From contig NC_092673.1 in assembly GCF_964355755.1 (NCBI RefSeq), forward strand, positions 6,949,001-7,013,000: DNA of 64,000 nt, given 5' to 3'. The position numbers and the translations under genes are program-made. The notes under the pieces are model-generated. The model saw nothing but the letters and a program-made list of their open reading frames with translations, did not search any database and was not told the DNA's origin. Position 1 is the stretch's first letter. Every line of letters starts with the position of its first letter. The stretch comes from Antedon mediterranea. Taxonomy: Eukaryota; Echinodermata; Crinoidea; Comatulida; Antedonidae. Shown piece after piece: positions 20,653-33,289 of the stretch.

Positions 20653-22230
20653 ATCTCACTTATTACTAATACTGGAAAACATATAGATCGTTCACACAAA
20701 GCATTATAGACTTGCATCTATAGTTATTCTTTTTACGTTTTGCATTCTCTTACGATGATTCGATTGTCCATAACTTGCTCAAGTACAGACAAGACACGCC
20801 ATGTGTGCCAAAATTCAACTCAATTAATGTTTCTGTCACAGTAGTATGCACTGTAACTATTTCTTCAGTTTGTCAACTGATTCGCTATGAATGGATATCT
20901 TACTCTAACACGCATGCGCATTAATGAGAGGTCACCAACTCGAATCCCTCAACTGACCATAATTTTCGAGATTTGCACGAGCGAGGTAATCACAATCACA
21001 AATAATAAGTATTTACGCATCGGTTATTCAAAAGTTAATTATAATTATATCAAAAGCTTGCACTATAATTAGATAACGTAATGTAATTCTAATAAGCACT
21101 TAAATCTTAATTTAGCTTAACTTAGACAACAATTTGCCAAAAATACTTCTCACTAACAGGTACATTAGCGCGTGGTTTCTAATGATTTACGCTTCAACTT
21201 AAGCCTTCAAAAGTGACCGCTACAAGACACAGAAATATTAATAATGAGTCCACGGTGTTTACATATATACAATGTTAATTTCTTAGACATTCTACTCTCC
21301 ATGTAATATCCGGTTGAATGATGTTTAAATCAATAATTTGACCACTATACAATTACAAGCGTGTTGTTTCCAATACGCAGTATAAAAACTTGCACTTCGT
21401 ATCAAATTAACTAAACACTTGTGCCAGTTTTAACTGCTATTCTGTACTTTTTGATAACGTTTCCTACGTTTGAATAGCATATTAGTTTGTGCTCGTTTAG
21501 TAATACAAAACGATAGAGAGCTTAATTAAAATACTGGTAATAAATATAGTGGTGTATAAGTAAAGTGCAATACACAACGCACGCAAATAACTTCTCACAA
21601 TGATAGTATTTAATGAAAATGATGTTATTGAAGATGAAGACAATGCAGTTGATGACGATTTCGATTTACATGATAAAAATGATTGAGATGATGATGACGA
21701 TATTAGAGATGGGTGATAATTAATAAATAATAATTATGATGGCCTGATAATGAGTAAGAAGTTAGGCATAATATGATTATGGGGTTGTAATTATGTGATA
21801 ACTTTGTTAGTAAGTTAATAAATGCAAATTTTTGCCAATTATTCTTGCAACAAAACAAAGTGTTCATGGTAAATTACATTGGACTGTAACATAATGAATC
21901 GTTCATATAACTGCAATGATACAACATCATTAACTTCAAATTAAACAAAAGTGGATTGATTATATTTGTCCAAATTGATGTTATTAGTTACCATTACGAG
22001 ACAATGCTTGATGCTGATCAATACATAAAACGAGTATGCAAACTGATACATAAAAAAGGGCATTGATACCTCCTGATTTGACGTCTGAACATTTGATCAG
22101 GTGACTCAATCAATCGGCAAACAATTGTAGGCCTACGGGAACCAATGTTGCTGCTCTCCAATGCGTATAACAAGAATGAAGAAAACAATGTTTAATCTCA
22201 GGAGTTGGTAATTCTGGACAATACTTGAAG
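20653..22230. other. Upstream region of gene A; start of duplicated block
   Basis: From about 21005 to the start codon this is similar to 34268-35821 upstream of gene B (for example GTATTTACGCATCGGTTATT and CTTGTGCCAGTTTTAACTGC). No TATA box or coding frame was recognised. The strong conservation could reflect recent duplication, shared regulation, or both. Confidence 0.6.
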
Positions 22231-25200
22231 ATGAACAGACTTACTTGTCTCTCACGATTGTCTATATTCAAACTTACATTATTAAAATTGATTATTTTTA
22301 TTCTTATTTGTACGTGTTTTTCAGGTAAGTGTATTCATATAATTTTATAATTATTAGTAGTATAAGTATTACGCTATAATGTTCCAAAAGGGAGTGAATG
22401 GACTCCATAATACATTTTTTGAGTATCAATGTATCATCCATGATTGCGATGTTATGTATTGTCAGGAAAGTAGTATATATTTATCTTTTAAAATGCGGTA
22501 AATACACAGCAATTACTCTGAATATATCTATATCTCTCTTAGATACACAATATATTATTCTGAATATAATGTTTTCTTTTCTTTCCCAAATGAATAAAAT
22601 AGAGGACTTTGTCCTAATAACAGATAACGATAAAGATGTCATTTTCAAAGCGACTATACCAAAAGAGGTGTGTTTACCAAATCTTGAATTTTCTCCCATC
22701 GGTAATATAAGCACAGGCTGGGGTGTATCTGTAGCGTATGACGACATAGACGACCGTGTGTATTGGACGGATTTATCGGGTGATGAAGGCATATATCGAT
22801 CCTATCTGAACGGAACAAATGTAGAAAGAATTGTCACTGCTGAGTACGGTGAGAAACATAACTATCAATATACAGGTATCCCTCAAATTAAAGACAACTT
22901 TTATGACCAGCGTTTCAATGATCCAATTAGTGTATCAGGTCTTTAATTAGAATCAATCCTATCAAAGTTCGGAATAGAAGTGGTCTTTAAATTACTTTAT
23001 TTAGAGGGATCGTCAGAATGTTTATCTTGTTCCACGAACTATGATGGTAAATGTATTCAGGTTGTACGTGTATGTAAGTTGTAATCAGGTTTGTGTGAAG
23101 TATTTGTCTGGTTTTCAATGACTGTTCTACCTACACATGCATTGATTATAACAGTTTATCGGTCTTTAATTGGAGGGAAAATTTGAAAATAAATGGTCAA
23201 TTGGTTCCACTCAAACCGTGGTCTTATGTTCTAATTAATGGAAATTTATAACTGGAGAGAGCATGAGCTATTGGTAAAAGAGAGATCGTTCAGGACCGCA
23301 GTGCAACGGTCTTTAATTGGATAGGGTCTTTCATTGGAGGGAGACGTTGAAGTGTTACTTGTTCTCCCGTCTACCTTATGTTCATTGCTTTGTATATTTC
23401 TTCTTAGGCCTACTTCCTGGCATTTTAAAAACCTCCGCACATTAGATTGCTTTTATAAACTTTTCGGGTGGTTATTTTTCAACATCTTCTATACACATTC
23501 AACAATATACAAGACGGACACACACAATGTCTTGTTTGGCCTCGTATAATCCGTAATATAATAGCCATGTCGAACAGATATCAGGATCAAGATTGACGCT
23601 AACGTGGAGAATTGTTTTTAATTGTATTTAAACTTTATTAAAGTATTATAACATCCCTCTTTAAATTAGAAATTCGCTCAATGACACTGGACACGGTTAA
23701 TCGAAAGATTTACTATGTCAATATTGTGGCAGGATCACTTCTGAAAGCAAACTTAGACGGCTCCGGAGGTGAAACAATTAAAGAGTATATTGCAGCATCA
23801 TCGTCCCAGACCAGAGGTTTAGTGGTCAGTGTGGAACATGAGTAAGTATATACTAAATTATTTTATCTTATCCAATAAATATAGGCAACATCGCATGACA
23901 GCCGCTGTAACCGTAAGGTGATACAGGCGCCACATATGATACATACTGTACTACAATTTGCCTATTATACTAAACATACATTTAAAGAGAATATGGGATC
24001 GTCTTCCGGTTTGTTGATCTAGATAGGCGCTACACTGCCGACTTCCATGGGGCCGCGCGCGGAAGGTTATGGTCCTATTTTCTATTTCCAATTAAGCATG
24101 AGGACGATAATAAATACTTTTAAATTTAGGCCTACTCCTTTTTGTTATCTTTAATTAAGTTCAGGCAAAAGAATGATATATTTACCGCGTTTGTCTTAAT
24201 ATGTTTCTACTTTTTTCCAGCCTGTGCTTTTACGGAAAAAAACTTAAAGTAATCCGTTTTCAGTTGTCTTCACCGGTAAATGAATTACAGTACACCACGA
24301 CAGACTGGGTTTCTGCTCTCGCTGTCGATTTTACAGGTTTCAGTTGGTTTTTTGTTAATAGAAGGGGAAAAGATAACTGATTTCAGCTCAATTTGAACAC
24401 GAAACTATTGGGAATGTTTGACATTAAAGCTTGGTTCCCACGAGGACGCAACGCAAGGACGAAAGCTGCAACGCAAGCAAATTAAACAATAACAAGCGAT
24501 GGATTATTCGAACTGTCACTTGTGATTTGTCAATTCACTAGGGTTGTGCTTACGTCCTTGCGCTGCATCCTAGTGGGAATGGTAAATTATCGTACCTATA
24601 ACACAGCGGTCAGTATATCCTCTAAATCGATAGTTGTTTTCATACAGCCGGTTCTTCGTCAGAATTCGTCAAAAATTCGACAAATTAGAAAAATAAACAA
24701 AGATACAGCTTGTTGAGATCCCTTGGTCAATTCGGTTATTAATAGTTAGATGTGTTTTGTATTATCAGGATTATTTCCCAAGCAAGTTCGAAAATAATGG
24801 ACTATATTCTTTAGTTAATTTCAAATTCTCGTCGTTGCTATTGCCAGATGGGCCTTTATATTAGTCCCCTTCTTTGGAACACCCCTATTCATGGGACACC
24901 TCTATTAATGAAACACTTTCCCACGAAACGATAGGTAATATAGTTTTAGGACTACTGTGTTCCTCAGGGAACGCCCAAATTAAGGGACAGGGAGTGTGTG
25001 TTGATCCCACCCATATAAACAAAAAACACGAACGAATTATTTTCGGCCATACTGCGTTGAAACACCGGTTCTCGTCAGATCACCAAAGTTAAGCAACGTT
25101 GGGCCCGGTTGCGTTTTGGATGGGAGACCATCTAGAAATCGTGGCGGGTGCTGTATATACTGGGGAATGATGGTGTAATGGTAATATCGGACTAGCATGT

Positions 25201-28200
25201 GATAGGCATGGGTTCGAGGTTATCTGTACCATACTAATTGCATCCTTAGGCAAGATGCTTTACTCTCATTGCCTAATCTGGTAGGCGCTGCACTGCTGGC
25301 TGCCGTGGGTCCGTGGAGGGCCTAATCCGAATTTCCTCACTGAGGACAAATATTAATACAAAATACAAAAAAAAAAAAATACAATTTATATCGTTATTAT
25401 TACAAAATTGATATAAATAATATATTAAAATGATACTTATGTTGGGTCCCAAAGGTGTCCTCTCATTAGAGGTCCACAATACTTCCGTTCCGTCGTTACA
25501 ACAGTAAAAGAAACTGAATTCAATCCTGATTTTTCTTTTTTTTTTAGCTGAAAGGGTTTATTGGAGCGACAAAGGGGAAAGTCATATAATGATAGCGGCT
25601 CTGAATTTTACAAATGTTCAGCAACTTGTGAATTTCCCACCATGCGGAGTGGCTCGAGATATAACTCTTTATGCAAATAGTGTCTATTGGATATGCTCTA
25701 ATGACGGTCTTTATCGAGCCGATAAAGAAACGGGGAACAATATCGAGACACTCAGTGATACATTCGTTAATCCATTTGGAATGTTCATATATGACGGTAA
25801 GCCATTATATTATTTTACGTAAAGAAATGTGGTCACTGACGAGGATGGTCGCGTACGATGGATGAGGTCACTTTTGGGAGGTAGTCGCTTACAAGATGGC
25901 CGTTTTTAGGAAGGAGGTCGCTTACGAGATGTGCATAGACTGTCCCTACTCAAAACCTAAATTTTTTAGGTGCAATATCGTTCATCATACATGTCCAGAA
26001 AAAGGCCGAATTAACCACCGACTCGTGTTGCATAAAAATATATATTTCAAGTTTATTACATTTCCATTGCATATGATTAACATGGTAAAAAATCTATTTT
26101 TTATTCCAACAGATCCATTGTGGGATACAATCGAGCTTATGTGTACAACAATTGCAGGTTAGAAATCCATTTTGAGCTTTAGAGTGAAATGAAACAAACC
26201 AACTGATTGTTTAAACATCATTCTACTAACGAACTTCACAATTTCTTTTTACTGTAGTAACAACAGATGTAACCACTGACAAAACAACATATGCAACAAC
26301 GGACACAACAACAGATGCAACAACGGACATAACAACAGATGCAACAACGGACACAACAACAGATGCAACAAAAGACATAACAACAGATGCAACAACGGAC
26401 ATAACAACAGATGCAACAACGGACATAACAACAGATGCAACAACGGACACAACAACAGATGCCACAAAAGACATAACAACAGATGCAACAACGGACATAG
26501 CAACAGATGCAACAACGGACATAACAACAGATGCCACAACGGACATAACAACAGATGCAACAACGGACATAACAACAGATGCAACAACGGACATAACAAC
26601 AGATGCAACAACGGACATAACAACAGATGCAACAACGGACATAACAACAGATGCAACAACGGACATAGCAACAGATGCAACAACGGACATAACAACAGAT
26701 GCCACAACGGACATAACAACAGATGCAACAACGGACATAACAACAGATGCAACAACGGACATAACAACAGATGCAACAACGGACACAACAACAGATGCAA
26801 CAACGGACATAACAACAGATGCAACAACGGACATAACAACAGATGCAACAACGGACATAACAACAGATGCAACAACGGACATAACAACAGATGCAACAAC
26901 GGACATAACAACAGATGCCACAAAAGACATAACAACAGATGCAACAACGGACATAGCAACAGATGCAACAACGGACATAACAACATATGCAACAACGGAC
27001 ACAACAACAGATGCCACAAAAGACATAACAACAGCCACAACAACGGACACAACAACAGATGCAACAACGGACATAACAGATGCAACAACGGACACAACAA
27101 CAGATGCAACAACGGACATAACAACAGATGCAACAACGGACACAACAACAGATGCAACAACGGACATAACAACAGATGCAACAACGGACACAACAACAGA
27201 TGCAACAACGGACATAGCAACATATGCAACAACGGACACAAAAACAGATGCAACAACGGACATAACAACAGATGCAACAACGGACACAACAATAGATGCA
27301 ACAACGGACATAACAACAGATGCAACAACGGACACAACAACAGATGCAACAACGGACACAACAACAGATGCAACAACGGACATAACAACAGATGCAACAA
27401 CGGACACAACAACAGATGCAACAACGGACATAACAACAGATGCAACAACGGACACAACAACAGATGCAACAACGGACACAACAACAGATGCAACAACGGA
27501 CACAACAACAGATGCAACAACGGACACAACAATAGATGCAACAACGGACATAACAACAGATGCAACAACGGACACAACAACAGATGCAACAACGGACATA
27601 GCAACATATGCAACAACAGACACAATAACAGATGCAACGATGGACACAACAACAGATGCAACGACGGACACAACAACCGATTCAACAACGGACACAACAA
27701 TAAACACGATCAATCAAAGTAAGCAGTCTTGATTTTACATTATCTTAATGTTCGAACCTAATTACTCTACTGTAAATCTAAGTCACGCAATGAATTCATT
27801 TTACAGGTTCAACAAAAATAAAACGAAGCTGTGTAGCATCAAAAATTGGTAATGCATTTGTTATATGCAAATTAAAAGGGTTGTTCAGAAAATTACCACT
27901 GCACGAATCATTCAATTCACAGATCATTTGTATTCGTTTTCTTTTTTTCATCTGGTATTTATTTACTCGTGTCTATTCGTCAATTTACACATTCGTTATT
28001 AAAGTATTTTACTTGTTTTGTTTTGTATGTAGATATTATGTGTTTGTTTGTTTGTACGCACGTACACGTCCACAATTTTAAAGTCATCGTCAAGATTTTT
28101 GTTGCAAATAGGCATATACCAAGGCATCATTCCCGTTGATATTCGGGAAAATCGATATATTGGTGACGTAACAAAAACTTAATAAATAAGTGTAGTTACC

Positions 28201-29536
28201 ATTATCTAAAGATTTTATAGCCTAAGTCTAGATTGCAAACGCCATGTTATCGCAGTACAAAAAGTGACACTTCATTAAGAAGGAACCAACAAGATGGTGG
28301 CTGCAATCGACGAATCAGATATGCCATACACAGTATACAAATAATGAATGTTTATGAGTGTAATGGTACAAATAATGGCATGAGGTGGACGATGAAAGGT
28401 TATAAATAAACGAGGCGACAGTCGAGTTGATATATAACCTTTTATCATTCACCAAATGCCATTATTTGTACCATTACACGAATATAAAACATCCATTATC
28501 TGTTTTATTTAACATCTAAATAGATTCCTGTCATTTAAATCAAATAAAAGGTAGGCCTAGCCAATGCCTACATTTGAATCACAATTGATTATACTATATA
28601 TGGATTTTATAAATGCACCTACTGTTCTAGGTCTATACCTATCTAGGCCTAGGCTGAAAGACAGCTATGAAACGTCGACGGGCTTGTAGAGATGTTCCCA
28701 TTAATAAAAAAAAATCCTAAAAACGGTCCAAAGTTAATTTAAATGCCTTTTTGATCTATATTAGTACATATATATCTCTCCAAAAATATACTTCCATTGG
28801 TAAACCAGTCAATAACATTTGGGACGAAAGTACAAAATAAGTGGCGATGTTATATTTCAAAAACAATAGTATAAAAACAATATTTTCCAAAATCCAAACA
28901 GATTTTTTTCGTACACGAAAAAAGCACTATTAAACGATAATTTTAAATCGGCCGAATAGTGAATAGCGCGCCCTCTGTCGCTCTCTGCATTTCAGAATTC
29001 TTTACGAAACCAACTATTCATTTTTCGTTTTATCCGTTAATCCAATTCAGCATTCATTCATATCCAAATATCTGGAAAATATTAATATTAATCGATCTAA
29101 AAAGCCTTATTTTTTCTAATAACAATGTAAATGTTATTCCCGGAGTAACCTGTAAGTCTATACAGGATCCACCACCGATTAATGTTGTCATTAAACCCGT
29201 CATGTCAACTGACAAAGCTATTTATATGATTGTCAGTCAGGTTTAGTGATTTAAAATGTCACAACTGTTTTTTATTTAGCTGTACGGGGCTACTTCAGAA
29301 AGGTCAGCGTGGATGGACAAGACGTTTGCCTGTTGGATCAAACCATTTCTAGCAAACACGTTAGTAGCGTTATAGACTGTGCACTCGTGTGTTTGTCCCA
29401 TTCATTTTGTAATGGCTTTGTTGTCAGTAATCATCCATACTTAATATGTTCATTACTGGACAGGACGTTTATTCGAAGAAAAGTAACTTCTATAAATTGT
29501 AATACTTATAAAAAGTATTTGAATGTATCAAAGTGA
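22231..29536 (+). CDS. Gene A: YWTD-propeller/Thr-Asp mucin-like/PAN secreted protein
   Basis: Nine exons, all GT-AG, phases consistent: 22231-22324, 22603-22848, 23670-23841, 24221-24336, 25548-25796, 26113-26157, 26258-27718, 27807-27848, 29280-29536 (about 893 aa). Residues 1-31 are a signal peptide (LLKLIIFILICTCFS). Residues 32-292 form an LDL-receptor-type beta-propeller with DRVYWTDLSGDEGIYRSYLN, RKIYYVN, ERVYWSDKG and NSVYWICSNDGLYR blades. Residues 308-794 are a T-T-D-A-T-T-D-I repeat. Residues 809-893 are Cys-rich and PAN/Apple-like (VCLLDQT, DCALVCLSHSFCNGFV, LICSLLD). Poly(A) signal AATAAA at 29738. Secretion and O-glycosylation are inferred; the ligand is unknown. Most exons are phase 1-1, which favours duplication. 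Start chosen because the paralogue B shares it. Confidence 0.8.
24017..24115 (+). mobile_element. SINE 3' fragment in intron 3 of gene A
   Basis: TAGGCGCTACACTGCCGACT and following GGGGCCG...GGAAGG resemble the 3' part of the composite SINE at 25044-25345 (TAGGCGCTGCACTGCTGGCT). Confidence 0.4.
24430..24583. mobile_element. Palindromic MITE in intron 4 of gene A
   Basis: Inverted ends of form CTTGGTTCCCACTAGGACGC around AACGCAAG. The orthologous copy is at 40437-40690 in gene B, so it predates the A/B duplication. It holds the single TAACAA (24490-24495) that is the empty site of the GACC element in B. Confidence 0.7.
25044..25345 (+). mobile_element. Composite 5S rRNA + tRNA SINE in intron 4 of gene A
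   Basis: 25044-25156 is clearly 5S rRNA-derived: CGGCCATAC, ACCGGTTCTCGTC, GATCACC, AAGTTAAGCAACGT, TTGGATGGGAGACC. Then 25159-25235 is tRNA-like, with A box TGGTGTAATGG and B box GGGTTCGAGG. Then comes a body with GGCAAGATGCTTTACTC and GGTAGGCGCTGCACTGC and an A-rich end. 5S plus tRNA heads in one SINE are known from AmnSINE1 of the DeuSINE group. The 5S part has many changes against functional 5S, so it is not an rRNA gene. Confidence 0.75.
25824..25935. mobile_element. Relic of the foldback family in intron 5 of gene A
   Basis: Words GTGGTCACTGACGAGG, GGTAGTCGCTTACAAGATGG and GGTCGCTTACGAGATGTGCA match inner-arm words of 3280-5287. A longer relic sits in the same intron of gene B (41464-41940). 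Confidence 0.6.
26258..27718 (+). repeat. 24-bp coding minisatellite, gene A exon 7
   Basis: About 60 units of ACAACAGATGCAACAACGGA plus CATA (or CACA), encoding T-T-D-A-T-T-D-I/T. The frame is open throughout and enters and leaves in phase 1. Units are very uniform, with occasional ACAACATATGC or GCCACAAAAGAC variants. All other frames, including the minus strand, are also open because the period is a multiple of three. Confidence 0.85.
28347..28494. mobile_element. Hairpin MITE in intron 8 of gene A
   Basis: Arms TGTAATGGTACAAATAATGG and CCATTATTTGTACCATTACA are perfect inverted repeats extended by AAAGGTTATA/TATAACCTTT. Not seen in the same intron of gene B. Confidence 0.65.
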
Positions 29537-29768
29537 ATATCAGGTTTTTTGATTTTGATTATTGAAACAAATACAGTTCTAGATGTTATATTATAGTATG
29601 ACGAAGAAAACACGCATGCGAACGCAATGCTACACTTAGTTTATGCACATTTTCAAAATAGCTGTTTCCGACAAAGTTATGATATCCATTTTGCGTTGGT
29701 CTATTGTTAAGTATGCTTATATTTATTCTGAATTGTAAATAAATATTGTTAAGTTTTGATATATATCA

Positions 29769-29789
<21 letters not shown>

Positions 29790-29804
<15 letters not shown>

Positions 29805-29985
29805 CACTTGCACTGATGAAGGGCTAGTGTTGCCCGAAAGCTCTGCTAACTTTTCTGGCTGTTTACTTTATCGTTTTGATTTAGCTTTTCGCTTTTTATT
29901 TTTGTATCTCCATTGAGATCCAGCCACTGATACCCACAGCATTGTCATTTTTTTCAGTAATTTATATATACATATATATATATAT
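29790..29985 (+). mobile_element. Solo 3' end of Penelope-like element (PLE-3 family)
   Basis: Matches, inverted, the 3' end of the element at 56545-57945 (CTGATGAAGGGCTAGTG, CTCTGCTAACTTTTCTGGC, TCCATTGAGATCCAGCCACT), with no coding part. 29813-29849 is hammerhead-like: CTGATGA, one extra A, stem GGGC/GCCC, GAAA. Flanked by (TA)n. Confidence 0.65.
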
Positions 29986-30049
29986 ATATATAAATCAAAG
30001 AGCTGCATAGGCAGGATATAGAAAAAAATCAAGATCAAATAAGTTAAAA

Positions 30050-30190
30050 CTGCCTCAATATAGATTTATTTTAACGACATGTTTCGGGCATAGCCCATCA
30101 TCAGGTGAAAAGAATTGTAACAAAGGATAACATATATAAGTCACAAAATTACATAATAAAACAAATCAACCAATCAAAGATGTTAACAAA
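30050..30190 (-). mobile_element. Second Penelope-like 3' fragment with hammerhead-like motif
   Basis: On the minus strand, 30104-30076 reads CTGATGA, T, GGGC-TAT-GCCC, GAAAC, AT, GTC: a hammerhead layout with one extra base before stem II. Sequence flavour and the neighbouring (TA)n suggest a Penelope-like terminal repeat of another family. Confidence 0.5.
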
Positions 30191-30199
30191 CAAAAGGCA

Positions 30200-30592
30200 T
30201 AGTTATATATATACAAATCAGGCAAAGAACATTAATTCTAAACCGCCCGGTGAAATACTGAAATTTAATTAATTAATTTGAAACGATAAAGATGAGGAAA
30301 TCTGTGAGAATGAGAAAAAGTCGCCCCAACCGAGACTCGAACTCGGACCGCCTGCTTGATATGCAGATGTCCTAACCATTAGACCACTGGGGCTTTCATG
30401 GTATTGTTCGAACTCGATTGGATAGCGACTCTTTAACATTCTCGGCGTGGTACGGCGGAACAGCACTAGTCCTCAGTTGTACGCACGCGCACCAGAGATC
30501 AAATTGATACGCCCTCATCTTACAGTATTTTTATTCACGAGGCGGGATCTCCGAAGAGATACTTTTTATATATAAACAAATCAGGCAAAGAA
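30200..30592 (-). repeat. tRNA-bearing cassette, copy 3 (with tail of a further copy)
   Basis: Full cassette on the minus strand, from the UUCG hairpin (about 30546-30560) to the GGGCGGTTTAGAATTAATGT trailer. At 30566-30592 the trailer end of another unit (CAAATCAGGCAAAGAAC) precedes it across (TA)n, so the units are again head to tail. It carries the unbroken site used by the foldback element at 3280. Confidence 0.78.
30322..30393 (-). tRNA. tRNA-like gene with intact cloverleaf, cassette copy 3
   Basis: The best preserved copy: acceptor GCCCCAG pairs fully with TTGGGGC (one G-U), D-arm, anticodon stem TCTGC/GCAGG, loop ATATCAA, T-stem CCGAG/CTCGG. Box A and box B are intact. Downstream GACTTTTT gives a Pol III terminator. 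Anticodon by position is ATC, which is unusual. It may be a real tRNA-like RNA or a tRNA-derived promoter. Confidence 0.65.
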
Positions 30593-30595
30593 CTA

Positions 30596-30860
30596 ATGAG
30601 CGGAGGTACTCAGATCATACGACTGGTTTAGTTTAGTTACTTAGCCTCCCTACTATTACTATTAGTACATAATAAATGTTTTTTTATTTTCATTTTTATC
30701 TTAGAATAATAGTAATAACAAACAAATAGTACATAAGATTTGACAAATATCAAGGTAAAGCTCAAGAAAGAGGGCAGAGATAGAACGACATTAACATTTC
30801 TCGTAATGAGCGGAGGTGCTCAGATCATACGACTGGTTTAGTTTTTACTTAGCCTACTAT
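30596..30860. repeat. Direct repeat, about 60 bp, two copies
   Basis: TAATGAGCGGAGGTACTCAG...CATACGACTGGTTTAG at about 30595 and again at about 30805. The stretch from 30870 to 31620 shows no gene or repeat that I recognise. Confidence 0.6.
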
Positions 30861-31637
30861 TACTGTGGACATTGGATATTAACATCAAGGTGAAAAGACC
30901 TGAACATCAGCAGGCGCTAACTACAACACTGTACTATATGTTTAAGAGAATATTATGCCACAATAGCCACCAGGCATGTTAATAATAGTCAGGTCGCTTA
31001 GGTCCTATTTTTGGCATAATTTGTGCACTTTGTGACAAAAGCACCAAACTGGCAGAAACCTTCTTTAGGACCTAACTAACAATTCTAGAAGGGGTGCCCA
31101 ACAATTCGAACAATTTAATAACGTCATTTTGACCACGCCATGTAAAAACATAAAACATATATAAATTACATAAATATATCAAGTTTGGTATCAAATTATA
31201 GCTTATGAACAATACCACTAACATAAGAAAAATATAATTTCACAATATAATGACGTCATCAAAGCCACATCCATTATATAATACATAACTTCGTGGGGAA
31301 AAATCAAATTAATATGGAAAGTTTGGTATTAAATTAAAGCTTATGACATGTACAAACCCACGGAACTATATAAATATGATTTGAACAATATAATGATGCC
31401 ATTACTTAAGCCACACCCATTATACAAAAATATTACATAACTTTATGAAAAATGAAACGGCAGTATGCGTAAAACTGAGCTAATGATTACGTAATCGTTG
31501 TTGAACGTATGATCAATTGCATAAATGCCATGCGACGTATAATAGGAATCTCACTAGCTAGTCCAGGCAACCTATGAAAAAAAGGGTATAACCCAAAACA
31601 AATTGCAATAGTTTTCAAACCTTTTTTACGGTAAGAA

Positions 31638-31950
31638 CCGTGAAATTTTATTTTTACGGTATTTTGTATATAAAATTACAACGGAATTGTAAATTCCCGG
31701 TTTAAAATTTCGGTTCTGTTTTTTAACGTCGAAGCTGGTAATTATAACTAAAAAATTACGGATGTCTGTAATTTTACGTTCACCGTAATCAATGTTACTG
31801 TAAAAATAACGGTCCCAACCGTGAAATTTTATTTTTACGGTATTTTGTATATAAAATTACAACGGAATTGTAAATTCCCGGTTTAAAATCTCTGTTCTGT
31901 ATTTTTACGTCGAACCTGGTAATTTTAACAAAAAAATTGACGTAAATTTA
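31638..31950. repeat. Tandem duplication, 181-bp period
   Basis: CCGTGAAATTTTATTTTTAC and the following AATTACAACGGAATTGTAAA recur after 181 bp. The unit is rich in short palindromic ACGGTA/TACCGT words. Confidence 0.7.
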
Positions 31951-32122
31951 CATCAACAGTACCGTATACACATTTGTTACTAAAATCCTGTGTATTTCAA
32001 CGGTATTATGAACATACTAATACGATGAATACGTACATTTACTGTGCATCGCTGTAAAATGTCCTTCATTTTTAAAATCTACCAAAATCGGATTAGTGGA
32101 ACATATAATTTAGGGCTCATTT

Positions 32123-33170
32123 GAGGTCAAATATGTCACATTTGGTATTAAACACATATTTAGGTATAATTTATGACTGGTTTAAGAAATCAAATGACAT
32201 ACCATATCATAGCTATTTAAATTATCTATCTAATGATACCAAGCATGATATGTTTACATGCAGACATGGTATAGTTATTTGGTGAAAATTGTATTTTGTT
32301 TACAATTTTATCCAAAATTAAAATTTTTCAAGAATTATTTTTTGGTAAAAATATAAACATTTTTTAACTAAATTTTACCAATTTACAAAATCAAACTGAA
32401 ACACAATTTGTATAGTACGAAATTACATAAATATAAATAGAAACACTCAAAATCTGAGGTCAAATAGGTCAAATTTTTGTATTAATCACATTTTTTTTGT
32501 ATATATTATAACGTATGACTGGTATAACATATTTTATCAAAAGTAGTATCATATTTTAGCTATTTCAATTATCTATCTAATGATAGCCAACTTGATATTT
32601 TTACATGCAAACATGATATAATTTTTGGTTGAAAATTGTAATTTTTAAAAATTTGTATTCAAAAATAAAATTGTTCAATAATTATATTTTAGTAAAAATA
32701 TAACTTAATGACATATTTTATAAAACAAAGTTTTACAAATATTTTGCCTATAATATAGTTATGTAAAATTTACAATATCAAAACTGAAACGTAATTTGGC
32801 ACGTAATTACAGGCATTTAAATAGAAACACTCAAAATTAGAGCTCAAATAGGTCAAATTTGCTATTAATCACTTTTTTAGATATAACTTATGACTGATGT
32901 AACATATTTTATCAAATAAAGTATCATTTAATAACTATTCTAATTATCTATCTAATGATACCAAACATGATATGTTTACATGCAAATTGTAATTTTAAAA
33001 TTTTTTATCAAAAATTACAATTTTTCAAGAATATTTTAGTTAAAAAGGAACTTAATTAAATTTTTAAACACATTTTTACAAATGTTTTGTTAAATTTACA
33101 ATATCAAAACTGCAAAACGCAATTTGGTTAGGAATTACAGGAATTTAAATAGAAACTCTCAACAATGTTA
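32123..33170. repeat. Degenerate tandem repeat, units of about 330-385 bp
   Basis: Three units begin at GAGGTCAAAT-like words (32123, 32456, 32840), each with TATGACTGGT, TATCTATCTAATGATA and GATATGTTTACATGCA. Non-coding. Confidence 0.65.
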
Positions 33171-33289
33171 GGTCAAATGGTACAATGGTCCAAACCAGGA
33201 TAAACTGCAATTTTTTTCTGTCAAAGTTTTCTCAATGGAATTTTCCACTCGGAATTGTCATCCAAATACCATAATCTTTGGAGCCACGC

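Noticed and set aside
25044-25156. Functional 5S rRNA gene
   Set aside because: Too many substitutions against 5S, no terminator at the end, and a tRNA-like head and SINE body follow directly.
26226-27713. Two minus-strand frames of nearly 500 residues over gene A exon 7
   Set aside because: Same by-product; no start context, no unique sequence outside the repeat.
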